Shown: positions 26,008 through 34,250 of the stretch, one piece after another | Layout: every line of letters begins with the position of its first letter | Numbering within the stretch: position 1 is the stretch's first letter | Source: Kitasatospora papulosa | GTDB taxonomy: Bacteria > Actinomycetota > Actinomycetes > Streptomycetales > Streptomycetaceae | Length of the DNA stretch: 64,000 nt | Direction of reading: 5' to 3' | NCBI RefSeq assembly: GCF_000717245.1 | Contig: NZ_JNYQ01000003.1 | Coordinates: forward strand, 1-64,000 | Program-made: the position numbers and the translations under genes | Notes under the pieces: generated by a model | The model's input: the letters and a program-made list of their open reading frames with translations, nothing else | The model's database searches: none | Told to the model about the DNA's origin: nothing

Positions 26008-26700
26008 ATGGAACTCAAGAACGCGGTCGCAGTCGTCACCGGTGCCAACCGGGGTCTCGGGCGGCATCTGGCCGTCCAGCTCGTCGGGCGCGGCGCGAAG
26101 GTGTACGGCGCGGTCCGACGCCCCGAGACGATGGAGGTGCCGGGCGTCATCCCGCTGCAGCTGGATGTCTTGGACGAGGTCTCGGTCCAGGAGGCCGCGC
26201 GTGCGGCGTCCGACGCGACGCTGCTGATCAACAACGCGGGCATCTCCACGGGCGCGACGCTGATGCGAGGCGACATGGCCGAGGTGCGGCGGGAGATGGA
26301 GACCAACTTCTTCGGCCCGCTCACCGCCACTCGCGCCTTCGCCCCCGTCATCGAGGGCAATGGCGGCGGCGCCGTACTCAACGTCCTGTCCGCCCTGTCC
26401 TGGTTCCACCCGGCCGCCCTCGGCTCCTACTCCGCCTCCAAGGCCGCCGCCTGGGCACTGACCGGCGCCACCCGCGACGAGCTGGCGCCTCGCGGCATCG
26501 CCGTCTCGGCGCTGCACGTCGGCTACATGGACACCGACATGGCCGCCGACGTACCCGCCGACCAGAAGGTCGCCGCCGCCGACGTCGCGGCCCAGGCCCT
26601 GCACGGGATCGAGACCGGGCTGCCCGAGATCCTCGCCGACGAGACAAGCCGATATGTCAAGCAGGGCCTGTCCGCGGCACCCCGGCCGAACGCGGGCTGA
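26008..26700 (+). CDS. Short-chain dehydrogenase/reductase
   Basis: This 230-residue classical SDR has the cofactor motif TGANRGLGRHLA (11-22) with Arg15 and an Arg-rich RRPE after the second strand, suggesting NADPH. NNAGIS follows, then the catalytic pair in YSASKAA. ATG has AGGAG seven bases ahead. It is controlled in all likelihood by the divergent TetR protein. The substrate is unknown. Confidence 0.88.
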   Translation: MELKNAVAVVTGANRGLGRHLAVQLVGRGAKVYGAVRRPETMEVPGVIPLQLDVLDEVSVQEAARAASDATLLINNAGISTGATLMRGDMAEVRREMETNFFGPLTATRAFAPVIEGNGGGAVLNVLSALSWFHPAALGSYSASKAAAWALTGATRDELAPRGIAVSALHVGYMDTDMAADVPADQKVAAADVAAQALHGIETGLPEILADETSRYVKQGLSAAPRPNAG

Positions 26701-27015
26701 CGAGGGCGTCCTGCTCAAGGTCCACGCGACGGGAGGTGAACGCGCTGGGCCTGGGCCCGCAAAGAAGATTTCACGCGTCCAAGAGCCCGGCGAAGCTCGC
26801 GCGCGGACCGGGACTGCCTGCGAGCCTGCCTCCCGCGATGCACGGAGCCGGCGGGCTTCCGGCGCACCCGGGCGACGCCGTGCGCAGGGTGAGCCCGGCG
26901 AAGGGCGTGTTCCGCCGCGCGGGCCGGCCCCCGGGAGGGACCGGATCCGCCGGGTCGAGCACACCGATCACCCCGGACCGCCGCCGTGGCGGTCCGGGGC
27001 GTCATGGCGCTTCCC
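26701..27015. other. 315-bp convergent intergenic region
   Basis: Between the plus-strand SDR and the minus-strand xylanase I find one terminator hairpin at its right end and no coding frame with support. Confidence 0.5.
26971..26999. terminator. Bidirectional terminator, 12-bp stem
   Basis: CCCCGGACCGCC and GGCGGTCCGGGG are perfect arms with a 5-base loop, 17 bp beyond the xylanase stop and able to serve both convergent genes. Confidence 0.75.
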
Positions 27016-28449
27016 TCAGGTGCGCGTCCACCGCTGGTTGCTGCCGCCCGAGCAGGAGTAGAGCTGGATGAGGGTGCCGTTCGTGGTGCTGCCCCCCACG
27101 GCGTCGAGACAGAGGCCGGACTGGACACCGACAATGGAACCGTCGGAGTTCAGGCGCCACTTCTGGTTGTCGCCACCCCAGCAGCTGTAGATCTGGACTT
27201 TGGTGCCGTTGCCGGTGCCGGCGGCGTCCAGGCACTTGTTGCCGTAGACCTTGAGTTCGCCGGCACCGCTGAGGGCCCACTGCTGGTTGGCGGCGTTGCC
27301 GCAGTCCCAGAGCTGGAGCTGGATACCGTCGGCGGTGCTGCTGTCGGGTACGTCGAGACAGCGCCCGGAACCGGCGCCCTTGATCTGTCCGGAGCCCTCG
27401 GGCGGTGTGGTGGAGCCTCCACCGTTGAGTGCGGCGAGGACGGTGGTGTAGGCGGCCTTCTTGCTGCCGTCACCATTGAACAGCAGCGGCGTGTCCTGCG
27501 ACCGCCAGGAGTCGGTGTCGCGCACACCCCAGACGGTGATGCCGAGGCAGCGCGGTACGGCGAGGCAGTCGTTGGTCACGTTGGCGTAGGTCGAGGCCGA
27601 GGCGCCCTGGATGTCGAGTTCGGTGACGGCCACGTCGACGCCGAGGGCGGCGAAGTTCTGCAAGGTGGTCCGGAAGTTGCTGTTGTAGGGGCTGCCGCTG
27701 TTGAAGTGCGCCTGGAACCCGACGCAGTCGATCGGCACGCCGCGCTGCTTGAAGTCCCGGACCATGGAGTACATGGCCTGGGTCTTGGCCCAGGTCCAGT
27801 TCTCGACGTTGTAGTCGTTGTAGCAGAGCTTGGCCGCGGGGTCGGCGGCGCGCGCGGCGCGGAAGGCGACCTCGATCCAGTCGTTGCCGCTCCGTTGCAG
27901 GTTGGAGTCCCGCCGTGCGCCCGAACTTCCGTCGGCGAAGGCCTCGTTCACGACGTCCCACTGAACGATCTTGCCCTTGTAGTGGGCCATCACGCCGTTG
28001 ATGTGGTCGGTCATCGCCTGGCGCAGCGCGCTGCCGCTGAGGTTCTGCATCCAGCCGGGCTGCTGGGAGTGCCAGGCCAGGGTGTGGCCACGCACCTGCT
28101 TGCCGTTCTGCACCGCCCAGTTGTAGACGCGGTCGGCGGAGCTGAAATTGAACTGGCCCCGCTGCGGTTCGGTGGCGTCGATCTTCATCTCGTTCTCGGC
28201 CGTCACCATGTTGAACTCGCGGCCCGCGATCGTGGTGTACGCGGAGTCGCCCAGCTTGCCGGAGGCGATGGCGGTGCCGAAGTAGCGGCCGCTCTGCTTC
28301 GCCGCGGCGCCGAGCGTGCTCTCGGCGGCGTGGGCGGAGGGCGGCACGACCAGTGCGGCGACCACTCCGAGGCTGCCGACGAGCAGCGCTAAGAGAAGAT
28401 CGTGGATCTTCCGCCGGATCGGCGCTTTGGGGACGGTGCAGGAACCCAT
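27016..28449 (-). CDS. xlnA: Secreted endo-1,4-beta-xylanase, GH10 + CBM13
   Basis: This 477-residue precursor has the same length as S. lividans XlnA and closely resembles it. A signal peptide ends at about residue 41 (PPSAHA/AES). The GH10 domain has acid/base E169 in WDVVNEAF and nucleophile E277 in VTELDIQG; subtracting the signal peptide gives 128 and 236, the published XlnA catalytic residues. The C-terminal 130 residues are a ricin-type CBM13 with three QxW repeats, binding xylan. ATG 28449 follows GGAGG; the frame is open 28 codons further but without a start signal. It hydrolyses xylan backbone outside the cell and is divergent from a GH62 gene, which would remove arabinose side chains. 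Confidence 0.96.
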   Translation of the reverse strand: MGSCTVPKAPIRRKIHDLLLALLVGSLGVVAALVVPPSAHAAESTLGAAAKQSGRYFGTAIASGKLGDSAYTTIAGREFNMVTAENEMKIDATEPQRGQFNFSSADRVYNWAVQNGKQVRGHTLAWHSQQPGWMQNLSGSALRQAMTDHINGVMAHYKGKIVQWDVVNEAFADGSSGARRDSNLQRSGNDWIEVAFRAARAADPAAKLCYNDYNVENWTWAKTQAMYSMVRDFKQRGVPIDCVGFQAHFNSGSPYNSNFRTTLQNFAALGVDVAVTELDIQGASASTYANVTNDCLAVPRCLGITVWGVRDTDSWRSQDTPLLFNGDGSKKAAYTTVLAALNGGGSTTPPEGSGQIKGAGSGRCLDVPDSSTADGIQLQLWDCGNAANQQWALSGAGELKVYGNKCLDAAGTGNGTKVQIYSCWGGDNQKWRLNSDGSIVGVQSGLCLDAVGGSTTNGTLIQLYSCSGGSNQRWTRT

Positions 28450-28623
28450 CACTGTGCCTCCAGGATTGAGATCGGGAGAGGGCCGAGACGCAGGGAATGC
28501 GCCACCCTTCCCCGGTGGACAGACGGACACCACAGGCCGGACCGGACGGAATCAGCCGCCCACGCCACCCCGGATGTCCGAAATCTCGAACCGCGGCCGG
28601 TTTCTCAGACAGGATGGTGGGCT

Positions 28624-28645
28624 TATTGACGGTGGATCGTCAATA
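28624..28645. promoter_or_regulatory. Perfect 8-bp inverted repeat upstream of xlnA
   Basis: TATTGACG (28624-28631) and CGTCAATA (28638-28645) flank GTGGAT. Each arm contains TTGAC on one strand, so it may overlap a -35 box. The position is about 175 bp upstream of the xlnA start. Confidence 0.6.
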
Positions 28646-28671
28646 CAACTGCAGAAGTTTCTTTCAGTAAC

Positions 28672-28684
28672 TCGAAATTTTCGA
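28672..28684. promoter_or_regulatory. CGAAA-N-TTTCG operator candidate
   Basis: The dyad TCGAAA-T-TTTCGA matches the CGAAANTTTCG type of element described upstream of Streptomyces xylanase genes and bound by xylan-responsive repressors such as BxlR. I recall the element from the literature and could not check it. Confidence 0.6.
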
Positions 28685-28902
28685 CACCAGGAAAGCGGGC
28701 TGCGAGGCGGTCGGGCAACCCGGCCAACAGTCCGTCCAGAGCCGCCAACTGGGCATTCATCAGATCAGGACGTCGCCCAGGTCGAGCGCGGCAGCCCGTC
28801 ACAACAGTGGGAGCGAGGCCTTTTGTGGGCAGATCGGCGCCAGGTCTTGACCGAACGGCCTCACATTCCTAGCTTGTGGCGTCACAGCATCCGAGGACTT
28901 TC

Positions 28903-28914
28903 CGAAACATTTCG
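28903..28914. promoter_or_regulatory. Second CGAAA/TTTCG dyad, spacer 2
   Basis: CGAAA-CA-TTTCG lies 76 bp upstream of the GH62 start. It resembles the element at 28672 but has a two-base spacer, so it may be a weaker site for the same repressor. Confidence 0.5.
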
Positions 28915-28989
28915 AGACTGTCCCCTCCTCATGCGATCCGCTGCCCATGAGATCGCCCCGGCCCGCTACTGCCATAAGGAGCCTCCCTG

Positions 28990-30456
28990 ATGTGGTTTCA
29001 CCCCCCGTCCCGAGTCAGCCCGACGCGCTTACTCGCCCTGCTTGCGCCTTTGCTGCTCGTGGCCGCCTTCCTCGGGGCCCAGCCGGCCGCCGCGGCGCCC
29101 GTGGACCCCGGCACCTCGTACGTGCTGGTCAACCGCGGCAGCGGCAAAGCGCTGGACGTCTACAACATGGCGACCGATGACGGCGCCCGCATCACCCAGT
29201 GGACCAGGAACGACCAGACCCAGCAGCAGTGGCAGTTCGTCGACTCCGGGGACGGCTATTACCGCATCAAGTCACGGCACTCCGGCAAGGTCCTCGACGT
29301 CCACAACTGGTCCACCGCGAACGGCGGCTCGATCGTCCAGTGGACCGACCTACTCAGCACCAACCAGCAGTGGCGGCTGGCCGACAGCTCGGACGGCTAC
29401 GTCCGGTTCATCTCGCGCCACAGCGGCAAGGCCCTCGAAGTGCAGGGCGCTTCCACCGCCGACAACGCAAACATCGTCCAGTACGACGACTGGGGAGGCG
29501 CCAACCAGCAGTGGCAGCTGGTCAAGGCCGGCGGCGACAGCTCCGGCTCGTGCGATCTTCCGTCCGCCTACCGATGGACGTCGACGGGGGCGCTGGCGCA
29601 ACCCAAGCAGGGTTGGGTCTCGCTCAAGGACTTCACCGTGGCCCCTTACAACGGCAGGCAGCTCGTCTATGCCACGACGCACGACACGGGGACGAGCTGG
29701 GGGTCGATGAACTTCGGGCTGTTCACCAACTGGTCGGAGATGGCCTCGGCCGGCCAGAACACGATGTCGGCCTCCACCGTCGCGCCCTCGCTCTTCTACT
29801 TCGCGCCCAAGAACATCTGGGTGCTCACCTACCAGTGGGGCGGAAGCGCGTTCTCCTACCGGACGTCGAGCGACCCCACCAACCCGAACGGCTGGTCGTC
29901 ACCGCAGGTGCTCTTCTCCGGAAGCATTTCCGACTCCAAAACAGGGCCCATCGACCAGACGATCATCGGTGACGGGACGAACATGTACCTGTTCTTCGCC
30001 GGTGACAACGGCAAGATCTACCGGGCCTCCATGCCGATCGTGAACTTCCCGGGCAGCTTCGGCGCGACATCGACCGTGGTCATGAGCGATACGACGAACA
30101 ACTTGTTCGAGGCCCCGCAGGTGTACAAACTCCAGGGTCAGAACCGCTACCTCATGATCGTCGAGGCGATCGGCTCGCAGGGCCGCTTCTTCCGCTCGTT
30201 CACAGCAACCAGCCTCAGCGGCTCGTGGACGCCTCAGGCCGCGACCGAGAGCAACCCCTTCGCCGGCAAGACCAACAGTGGCGCCACCTGGACCAATGAC
30301 ATCAGCCACGGCGAACTGCTCCGCACCAACGCCGATCAGACGATGACCGTCGATCCCTGCAATCTGCAGTTGCTCTACCAAGGGCGGAGCCCCAACTCCG
30401 GCGGTGACTACGGCCTTCTCCCCTACCGTCCGGGTCTGCTGACACTGCAGCGCTGA
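28990..30456 (+). CDS. Secreted alpha-L-arabinofuranosidase, CBM13 + GH62
   Basis: This 488-residue precursor has a signal peptide to about residue 35 (FLGAQPAAAA). A ricin-type CBM13 of three repeats follows (about 40-180), with QQQWQF, NQQWRL and NQQWQL marking the repeats. The GH62 five-bladed propeller runs from about 190 to the end; GH62 landmarks seen are SLKDFTVAPYNG, GPIDQTIIGDG and LFEAPQVYKLQG. It removes arabinose side chains from arabinoxylan outside the cell. ATG follows AAGGAG by eight bases. Divergent from xlnA; the same arrangement is found in S. coelicolor as I recall. Confidence 0.94.
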   Translation: MWFHPPSRVSPTRLLALLAPLLLVAAFLGAQPAAAAPVDPGTSYVLVNRGSGKALDVYNMATDDGARITQWTRNDQTQQQWQFVDSGDGYYRIKSRHSGKVLDVHNWSTANGGSIVQWTDLLSTNQQWRLADSSDGYVRFISRHSGKALEVQGASTADNANIVQYDDWGGANQQWQLVKAGGDSSGSCDLPSAYRWTSTGALAQPKQGWVSLKDFTVAPYNGRQLVYATTHDTGTSWGSMNFGLFTNWSEMASAGQNTMSASTVAPSLFYFAPKNIWVLTYQWGGSAFSYRTSSDPTNPNGWSSPQVLFSGSISDSKTGPIDQTIIGDGTNMYLFFAGDNGKIYRASMPIVNFPGSFGATSTVVMSDTTNNLFEAPQVYKLQGQNRYLMIVEAIGSQGRFFRSFTATSLSGSWTPQAATESNPFAGKTNSGATWTNDISHGELLRTNADQTMTVDPCNLQLLYQGRSPNSGGDYGLLPYRPGLLTLQR

Positions 30457-30489
30457 CGGGACGTCACCAGTCCGGCTCCGATACGGAGA

Positions 30490-30530
30490 CCGACGGGCGG
30501 GCACGGCGCAAAGCCGAGTCCGCCCGTCGG
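30490..30530. terminator. Terminator hairpin after the GH62 gene
   Basis: CCGACGGGCGG (30490-30500) pairs with CCGCCCGTCGG (30520-30530). It is placed between convergent genes. Confidence 0.65.
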
Positions 30531-30532
30531 TG

Positions 30533-30841
30533 TCAGGCCACGGGGGCACCAAGCATCGCGGACGCCTGCTGCAACGGGTCGAGAACCTGACTGCGTGCCG
30601 GGGCCGGGGCTGAGCCGGGGCAGGTGAAGCCGAGCTGTCTCATGGCCCGCAGGACTTCCCCTGCGCTGAAGTCACGGCGATCCTGGCGCGTGATGACCTG
30701 GCCGACCTGTTTGACGGGGTAGGTGCGCCGACCGATGATTACGGACTCGCCGACAGCGTGCTCGGGCTTGACGCCTCTCATCGCTTCCAGGACACCGCTC
30801 CTGGTGAGGTCGAACGGGAAGCGGGCGATGACACAACGCAT
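30533..30841 (-). CDS. Small conserved actinomycete protein of unknown function
   Basis: This 102-residue protein opens with MRCVIARFPFDLTRSGV, continues with GESVIIGRRTYPVKQVGQ and a DFSAGEVLRAMRQLGFTC segment, and ends in a loose Ala/Pro-rich tail. I recognise it as a family usually found near cold-shock protein and RNA-helicase genes in Streptomyces, as here, but no function is established to my knowledge. GAGG lies six bases before the ATG. It follows the CBS gene by 53 bp on the same strand. Confidence 0.7.
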   Translation of the reverse strand: MRCVIARFPFDLTRSGVLEAMRGVKPEHAVGESVIIGRRTYPVKQVGQVITRQDRRDFSAGEVLRAMRQLGFTCPGSAPAPARSQVLDPLQQASAMLGAPVA

Positions 30842-30894
30842 GATGCCTCACAGGGGAGAGAAAGGAGAGGAAGCTGTTCTGCCGCCGAGACGGC

Positions 30895-31299
30895 TCAGCG
30901 GGCCAAGGCCAGGACGCCCAAGGCACTGCCGTGCTCGTCGACCACAGGCAGGGCGTCAACCCGGCTGTGGCGCATCACGTGCCCGGCTTCGGCCATGGTG
31001 GTCACCGGCGAGGTGAACGGCCCGCGCTCCTCGAGGATGTCCCGCAGCTGAACCCTGTCCGAATACGACGAGCCGTCACGGGCTGCTGTGAGCTGAGCCC
31101 GGGCGACCAGTCCGGTACACAGGCCGCTGTCGTCACAGACAAGCAGATGCCCGGTACGGGCAGCGGCCATGACGGACAAGGCCACCTCGACGGTCATGTC
31201 GTCACAGACCTGCGGTCCAGCGGTGTCCATGAGGTCGGCCACCGTGCCGTGCACGGCGATGGAAGTCGTCGGGCGGGGGTGTGTCTGAACCAACGTCAA
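30895..31299 (-). CDS. CBS-domain pair protein
   Basis: This protein of about 134 residues consists of two CBS motifs: VADLMDTAGPQVCDDMTVE then HLLVCDDSGLCTGLV, and DILEERGPFTSPVTTMAEA then VDALPVVDEHGSALGVLAL. Such stand-alone CBS pairs bind adenine nucleotides and act as sensors. The start is a TTG at 31299, chosen because GGAGG sits exactly six bases ahead; no ATG in frame has a comparable signal before the domain. It probably forms an operon with the downstream small protein. Confidence 0.8.
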   Translation of the reverse strand: MTLVQTHPRPTTSIAVHGTVADLMDTAGPQVCDDMTVEVALSVMAAARTGHLLVCDDSGLCTGLVARAQLTAARDGSSYSDRVQLRDILEERGPFTSPVTTMAEAGHVMRHSRVDALPVVDEHGSALGVLALAR

Positions 31300-31669
31300 A
31301 AGGTGCCTCCTGCAGAGATGGGTCGGCTTCCTGATCACGAAATTCTCATGCGATCGCGTCAAGGGCGAACTTCCACGGAACCACCAAGAAATTCCCCCAC
31401 GCATTACATTACAGAGAACACAAGGAACAGACCTGCCGGGAATGTGGGAATGGTCTACGTGCCGTGAAGTCCGATGCGGGACGACGGTGGCGGAAAATCG
31501 AGTCGCACGCCACGTGAAATCCGGATGTCGACCGGCTTCGACTCCGGAGATTCACGGCCCCTCGACGGGACAAAGGGGACGCTCAGGGGAGAGCGGTGCG
31601 GGATACACCCGATAGCTGGGGCCCACACCCCACGGGGTGTGGGCCCCAGCTACGAAGTACGCGACAGCG
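31300..31669. other. 370-bp intergenic region
   Basis: It holds the CBS-gene promoter and the hairpin that ends the cold-shock transcript. A short frame at 31474-31719 runs through the hairpin and is not coding. Confidence 0.45.
31613..31652. terminator. Terminator, 19-bp perfect stem
   Basis: Left arm TAGCTGGGGCCCACACCCC (31613-31631) and its exact reverse complement (31634-31652) flank two bases. It is 18 bp downstream of the minus-strand cold-shock stop. Confidence 0.85.
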
Positions 31670-31873
31670 TCAGGCCGGAACGATGTTCTCGGCCATCGGA
31701 CCCTTCGGCCCCTGCGTGACGTCGAAATTGACCTTCTGGCCTTCGAATAGCTCAGGAAGGCTCTGGGCTGCGATGTTCGAGAAATGGGCGAACACCTCAG
31801 CACCGTCACCGTCCTGCTCGATGAAGCCGAAACCCTTGGCTGCGTTGAACCACTTCACGGTACCTGATGACAT
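31670..31873 (-). CDS. Cold-shock protein (CspA family)
   Basis: This 67-residue single cold-shock domain has RNP1 as KGFGFIEQ and RNP2 as VFAHFSNI, where most homologues have VFVHF. It binds single-stranded RNA/DNA. ATG 31873 follows AAGGAG; the frame is open further upstream but only as leader. A long leader, about 600 bp free of genes, precedes it, as expected for cold-shock mRNAs. Transcription ends at the 19-bp hairpin. Confidence 0.93.
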   Translation of the reverse strand: MSSGTVKWFNAAKGFGFIEQDGDGAEVFAHFSNIAAQSLPELFEGQKVNFDVTQGPKGPMAENIVPA

Positions 31874-32471
31874 AGCACGTCTCCTTCGGGGCAGTGCGCC
31901 GGGATCCCGATCGCAGGTATCCGGGTCGCCGCGATGATGCCCCAACCGGAAAAATGACCGGCAGTAAAAGCGCTTCCAGAGGCCGAGATTTCCGGCGAAG
32001 GCGCTTGAAGTTCGGGAACCACAACTGCAACTGAGATCGACAGTAGCACGAGGTCACGGATTCTGTACGGAAAATAATTCCTCTCTGTTGCTGGCCACAG
32101 AAACGCTCCCCCACGCGGCGCGTCGAACCCTCATCTCACGGCCACAGATATTGACTTGTCCTGAGCGGAGCGTTTCGGAAGAACAGTGCGGGTCACGGTC
32201 GGAGGGGCCGATGCTCCCGGTCCGGCCGTGCGGTCGGCGTCGGCCCCTCCGGGACGGAGGTGACTCCCGGGGCACGGCAGCCGCACCCTCGACCGGTGCA
32301 TGCCCATGGGTGGCGTCGCGGTGGCGATTCACCGACGCGCCCGGCGATCCGGGTGCCCAGGGAACGGCGGCAGGGCGTTCCGGCGTCGCGCCCTGCCGCC
32401 GTCACCGGCCCTTGCGGGGCCGGCCCGCCACCTGCACCCTTCCGTGCCGGTGGCGGTGTCCAACGGGTCAC
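31874..32471. other. 598-bp intergenic region upstream of csp
   Basis: The part next to csp is comparatively AT-rich and should be promoter and 5-prime UTR. Further right are two hairpins: a 12-bp inverted repeat (32200-32211 with 32240-32251) and the terminator of the ThuA-DUF1080 operon at 32363-32401. No gene is supported. Confidence 0.5.
32363..32401. terminator. Terminator, 14-bp stem
   Basis: ACGGCGGCAGGGCG (32363-32376) and CGCCCTGCCGCCGT (32388-32401) are perfect arms, 70 bp beyond the stop of the minus-strand ThuA-DUF1080 gene. Confidence 0.7.
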
Positions 32472-34250
32472 TCAGCTGGGGAGGACCCGTTTCTGGTTGG
32501 CTCCGGTGCCGCACGTCCACAGATGGAGCCTGGTACGGTCCGCCGAGGACACGCCCTCCGCGTCGAGACACTTTCCGGACTGCGGGTTCCGCAGCGTCCC
32601 GTCAGCCCCGGGTGCCCATATCTGCGCCCCGGACCCGTTGCATCCGTAGAGCTGCACCTTGGTGCCGTTCGCCGTGCCACCACCGCTGACGTCCATGCAC
32701 TTGCCCAGCGCCCGCAGTGTCCGGTCCGCGGCGACCGTCCACCTCTGCGCCGCCGTCCCGTTGCACGTGTACAACTGGATCTGTGTCCCGTCCGCCGACG
32801 CGGCCCCTGCCACATCCACGCACTTGCCGCCGATCCCTGTGACCGCGCCCTCCCGGGGGCCGGGGGAAACGCTCAGTTCCTTCATCCGGACGTTCCGGAA
32901 GGACACGTCGTCACCGTCTCCGTGGTTCTGAAGGCCGATGTGGCCCTGCTGGAGGCTGCGGGCGGGGTCGGTGTTGGTGAAGTCGTTGATCCGGTGGCCG
33001 TTGAGGAACACCTGGAGGCGTTCGCCTTCGACCCGTAGCTCGTAGGTGTTCCACTCCCCCGGTGGGTTCAGGGCCGCGTCACGGGCGGGGAGGTCGGCGG
33101 ACTTGAAGCCGTAGACGGAGCCGGTGGTGCGGTCGGGGGTGTCGGTGGCGTCGATCTGGATCTCGTAGCCGTGGTCGACGGCCGACCAGGGGTCCTCGGA
33201 GGCGGGGAAGCCCACGAAGACACCGGAGTTGTCGTCGCCGGCCTGGCGCCAGTCGAGTTTCAGGGAGTATGCCGAGTACTCCTTCGCCTGGTACCAGAGG
33301 AGACCGAGGCCGCCGCGCGAGGTCAGGGTGGCGTCGGATTCCGCGAACGAGCCCGGACCGGCCTGCTTCCAGCCGGTGGTGCCCGACGTCCCGTAGAGCG
33401 GGGTGTAGCCGGTCTCGGGCCTGCAGTCGGCTTCGGTCAGTTCGGCCGCCCAGCGGATGCCGCCGAGCAGATGGCGGCGGAAGGCCGGGTCACCGTACGA
33501 CTCCTCGGTGTGGCCTCCGCCCGTGTAGAAGGCGCGCCCGCCGGCGTAGTCCTTGCACCAGGCGATGGGGTGGTCGCCTCCCATGCTGCCGCCGCTGTAG
33601 CTGGTCTCGTCGAGCGAGGCCAGGACGTGGGCCGACGTTCGGGGGTTGGTGCGGTAGTCGTACCACTCGTCGGTCCTCTGCCAGACCGGACCGAGGTGGG
33701 CGGTGGCGTCGTGGGCCCGGTCCTCCACCTTGATGCGGGCGGGCTGGACGGCAGGGTGGGACTGGAACAGGGCGCCGGCCAGGCCGGCGTACCAGCTCCA
33801 GTCGTACTCGGTGTCGGCCGCCGCGTGCACGCCGACATAGCCGCCTCCCGCCGCCATGTATCCCTCGAAGGCGGTCTGCTGGGTGGGGTCGAGGACGTCG
33901 CCGGTGGTGGAGAGGAAGACGACGGCTTCGTAACCGGCGAGGTTCGAGGGGGTGAAGGCGGCGGGGTCCTCGGTCGCCGTGACGGTGAAGTTGTTCGCCG
34001 CGCCCAGCTCGCGCAGGGCGGTGACACCTTCGTCGATGGAGGAGTGGCGGAAGCCGGCGGTCCTGGAGAAGACCAGTACGTCGTACGCGGGATCGGCGGC
34101 GGTCTGCGCACCGGCGGACACCCGTGGTGCGAGGGCGGAGGGCTCCGACGCCGCGGCCGCGGCCGTCGCGGGCAGGGCGGCGACGCCGAGCAGGCCGCAG
34201 GCGGCCCAGCGGGCGAGGCGTACGAGAGGTCCGGCAGGTCGTCGGCTCAT
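32472..34250 (-). CDS. Secreted ThuA-like + DUF1080 (3-keto-glycoside hydrolase-type) + CBM13 protein
   Basis: This 592-residue secreted protein has, in order: a signal peptide to about residue 33; a ThuA-like domain with VLVFSRTAGFRHSSIDEG and GGGYVGVHAAADTEYDW; a DUF1080/concanavalin-like domain from about 290 with LLWYQAKEYSAYSLKLDW and NPPGEWNTYELRVEGERLQV; and a CBM13. ThuA and DUF1080 proteins act on 3-keto sugars. The last carbohydrate-binding repeat lacks its tryptophan: NQKRV where the upstream neighbour has NQKWI. ATG overlaps the upstream stop (ATGA), so translation is coupled. It probably works downstream of the dehydrogenase. Confidence 0.88.
   Translation of the reverse strand: MSRRPAGPLVRLARWAACGLLGVAALPATAAAAASEPSALAPRVSAGAQTAADPAYDVLVFSRTAGFRHSSIDEGVTALRELGAANNFTVTATEDPAAFTPSNLAGYEAVVFLSTTGDVLDPTQQTAFEGYMAAGGGYVGVHAAADTEYDWSWYAGLAGALFQSHPAVQPARIKVEDRAHDATAHLGPVWQRTDEWYDYRTNPRTSAHVLASLDETSYSGGSMGGDHPIAWCKDYAGGRAFYTGGGHTEESYGDPAFRRHLLGGIRWAAELTEADCRPETGYTPLYGTSGTTGWKQAGPGSFAESDATLTSRGGLGLLWYQAKEYSAYSLKLDWRQAGDDNSGVFVGFPASEDPWSAVDHGYEIQIDATDTPDRTTGSVYGFKSADLPARDAALNPPGEWNTYELRVEGERLQVFLNGHRINDFTNTDPARSLQQGHIGLQNHGDGDDVSFRNVRMKELSVSPGPREGAVTGIGGKCVDVAGAASADGTQIQLYTCNGTAAQRWTVAADRTLRALGKCMDVSGGGTANGTKVQLYGCNGSGAQIWAPGADGTLRNPQSGKCLDAEGVSSADRTRLHLWTCGTGANQKRVLPS

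Larger units (their letters stand above)
28450..28989. promoter_or_regulatory. 540-bp divergent xylanolytic promoter region
   Basis: This region separates xlnA (minus) from the GH62 gene (plus) and contains three separate dyads, listed individually. I see no open frame with support. Induction by xylan-derived sugars through a LacI/ROK-type repressor is expected from related systems but is not shown by sequence alone. Confidence 0.6.

Noticed and set aside
26654..27134. Short frames between the SDR and xylanase genes
   Set aside because: They overlap the terminator and gene ends, have no ribosome-binding site and no recognisable motif.
32200..32251. 12-bp inverted repeat as a second terminator for the cold-shock gene
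   Set aside because: It lies upstream, not downstream, of that minus-strand gene and beyond another terminator. Its role is unclear, so I did not list it as a terminator.
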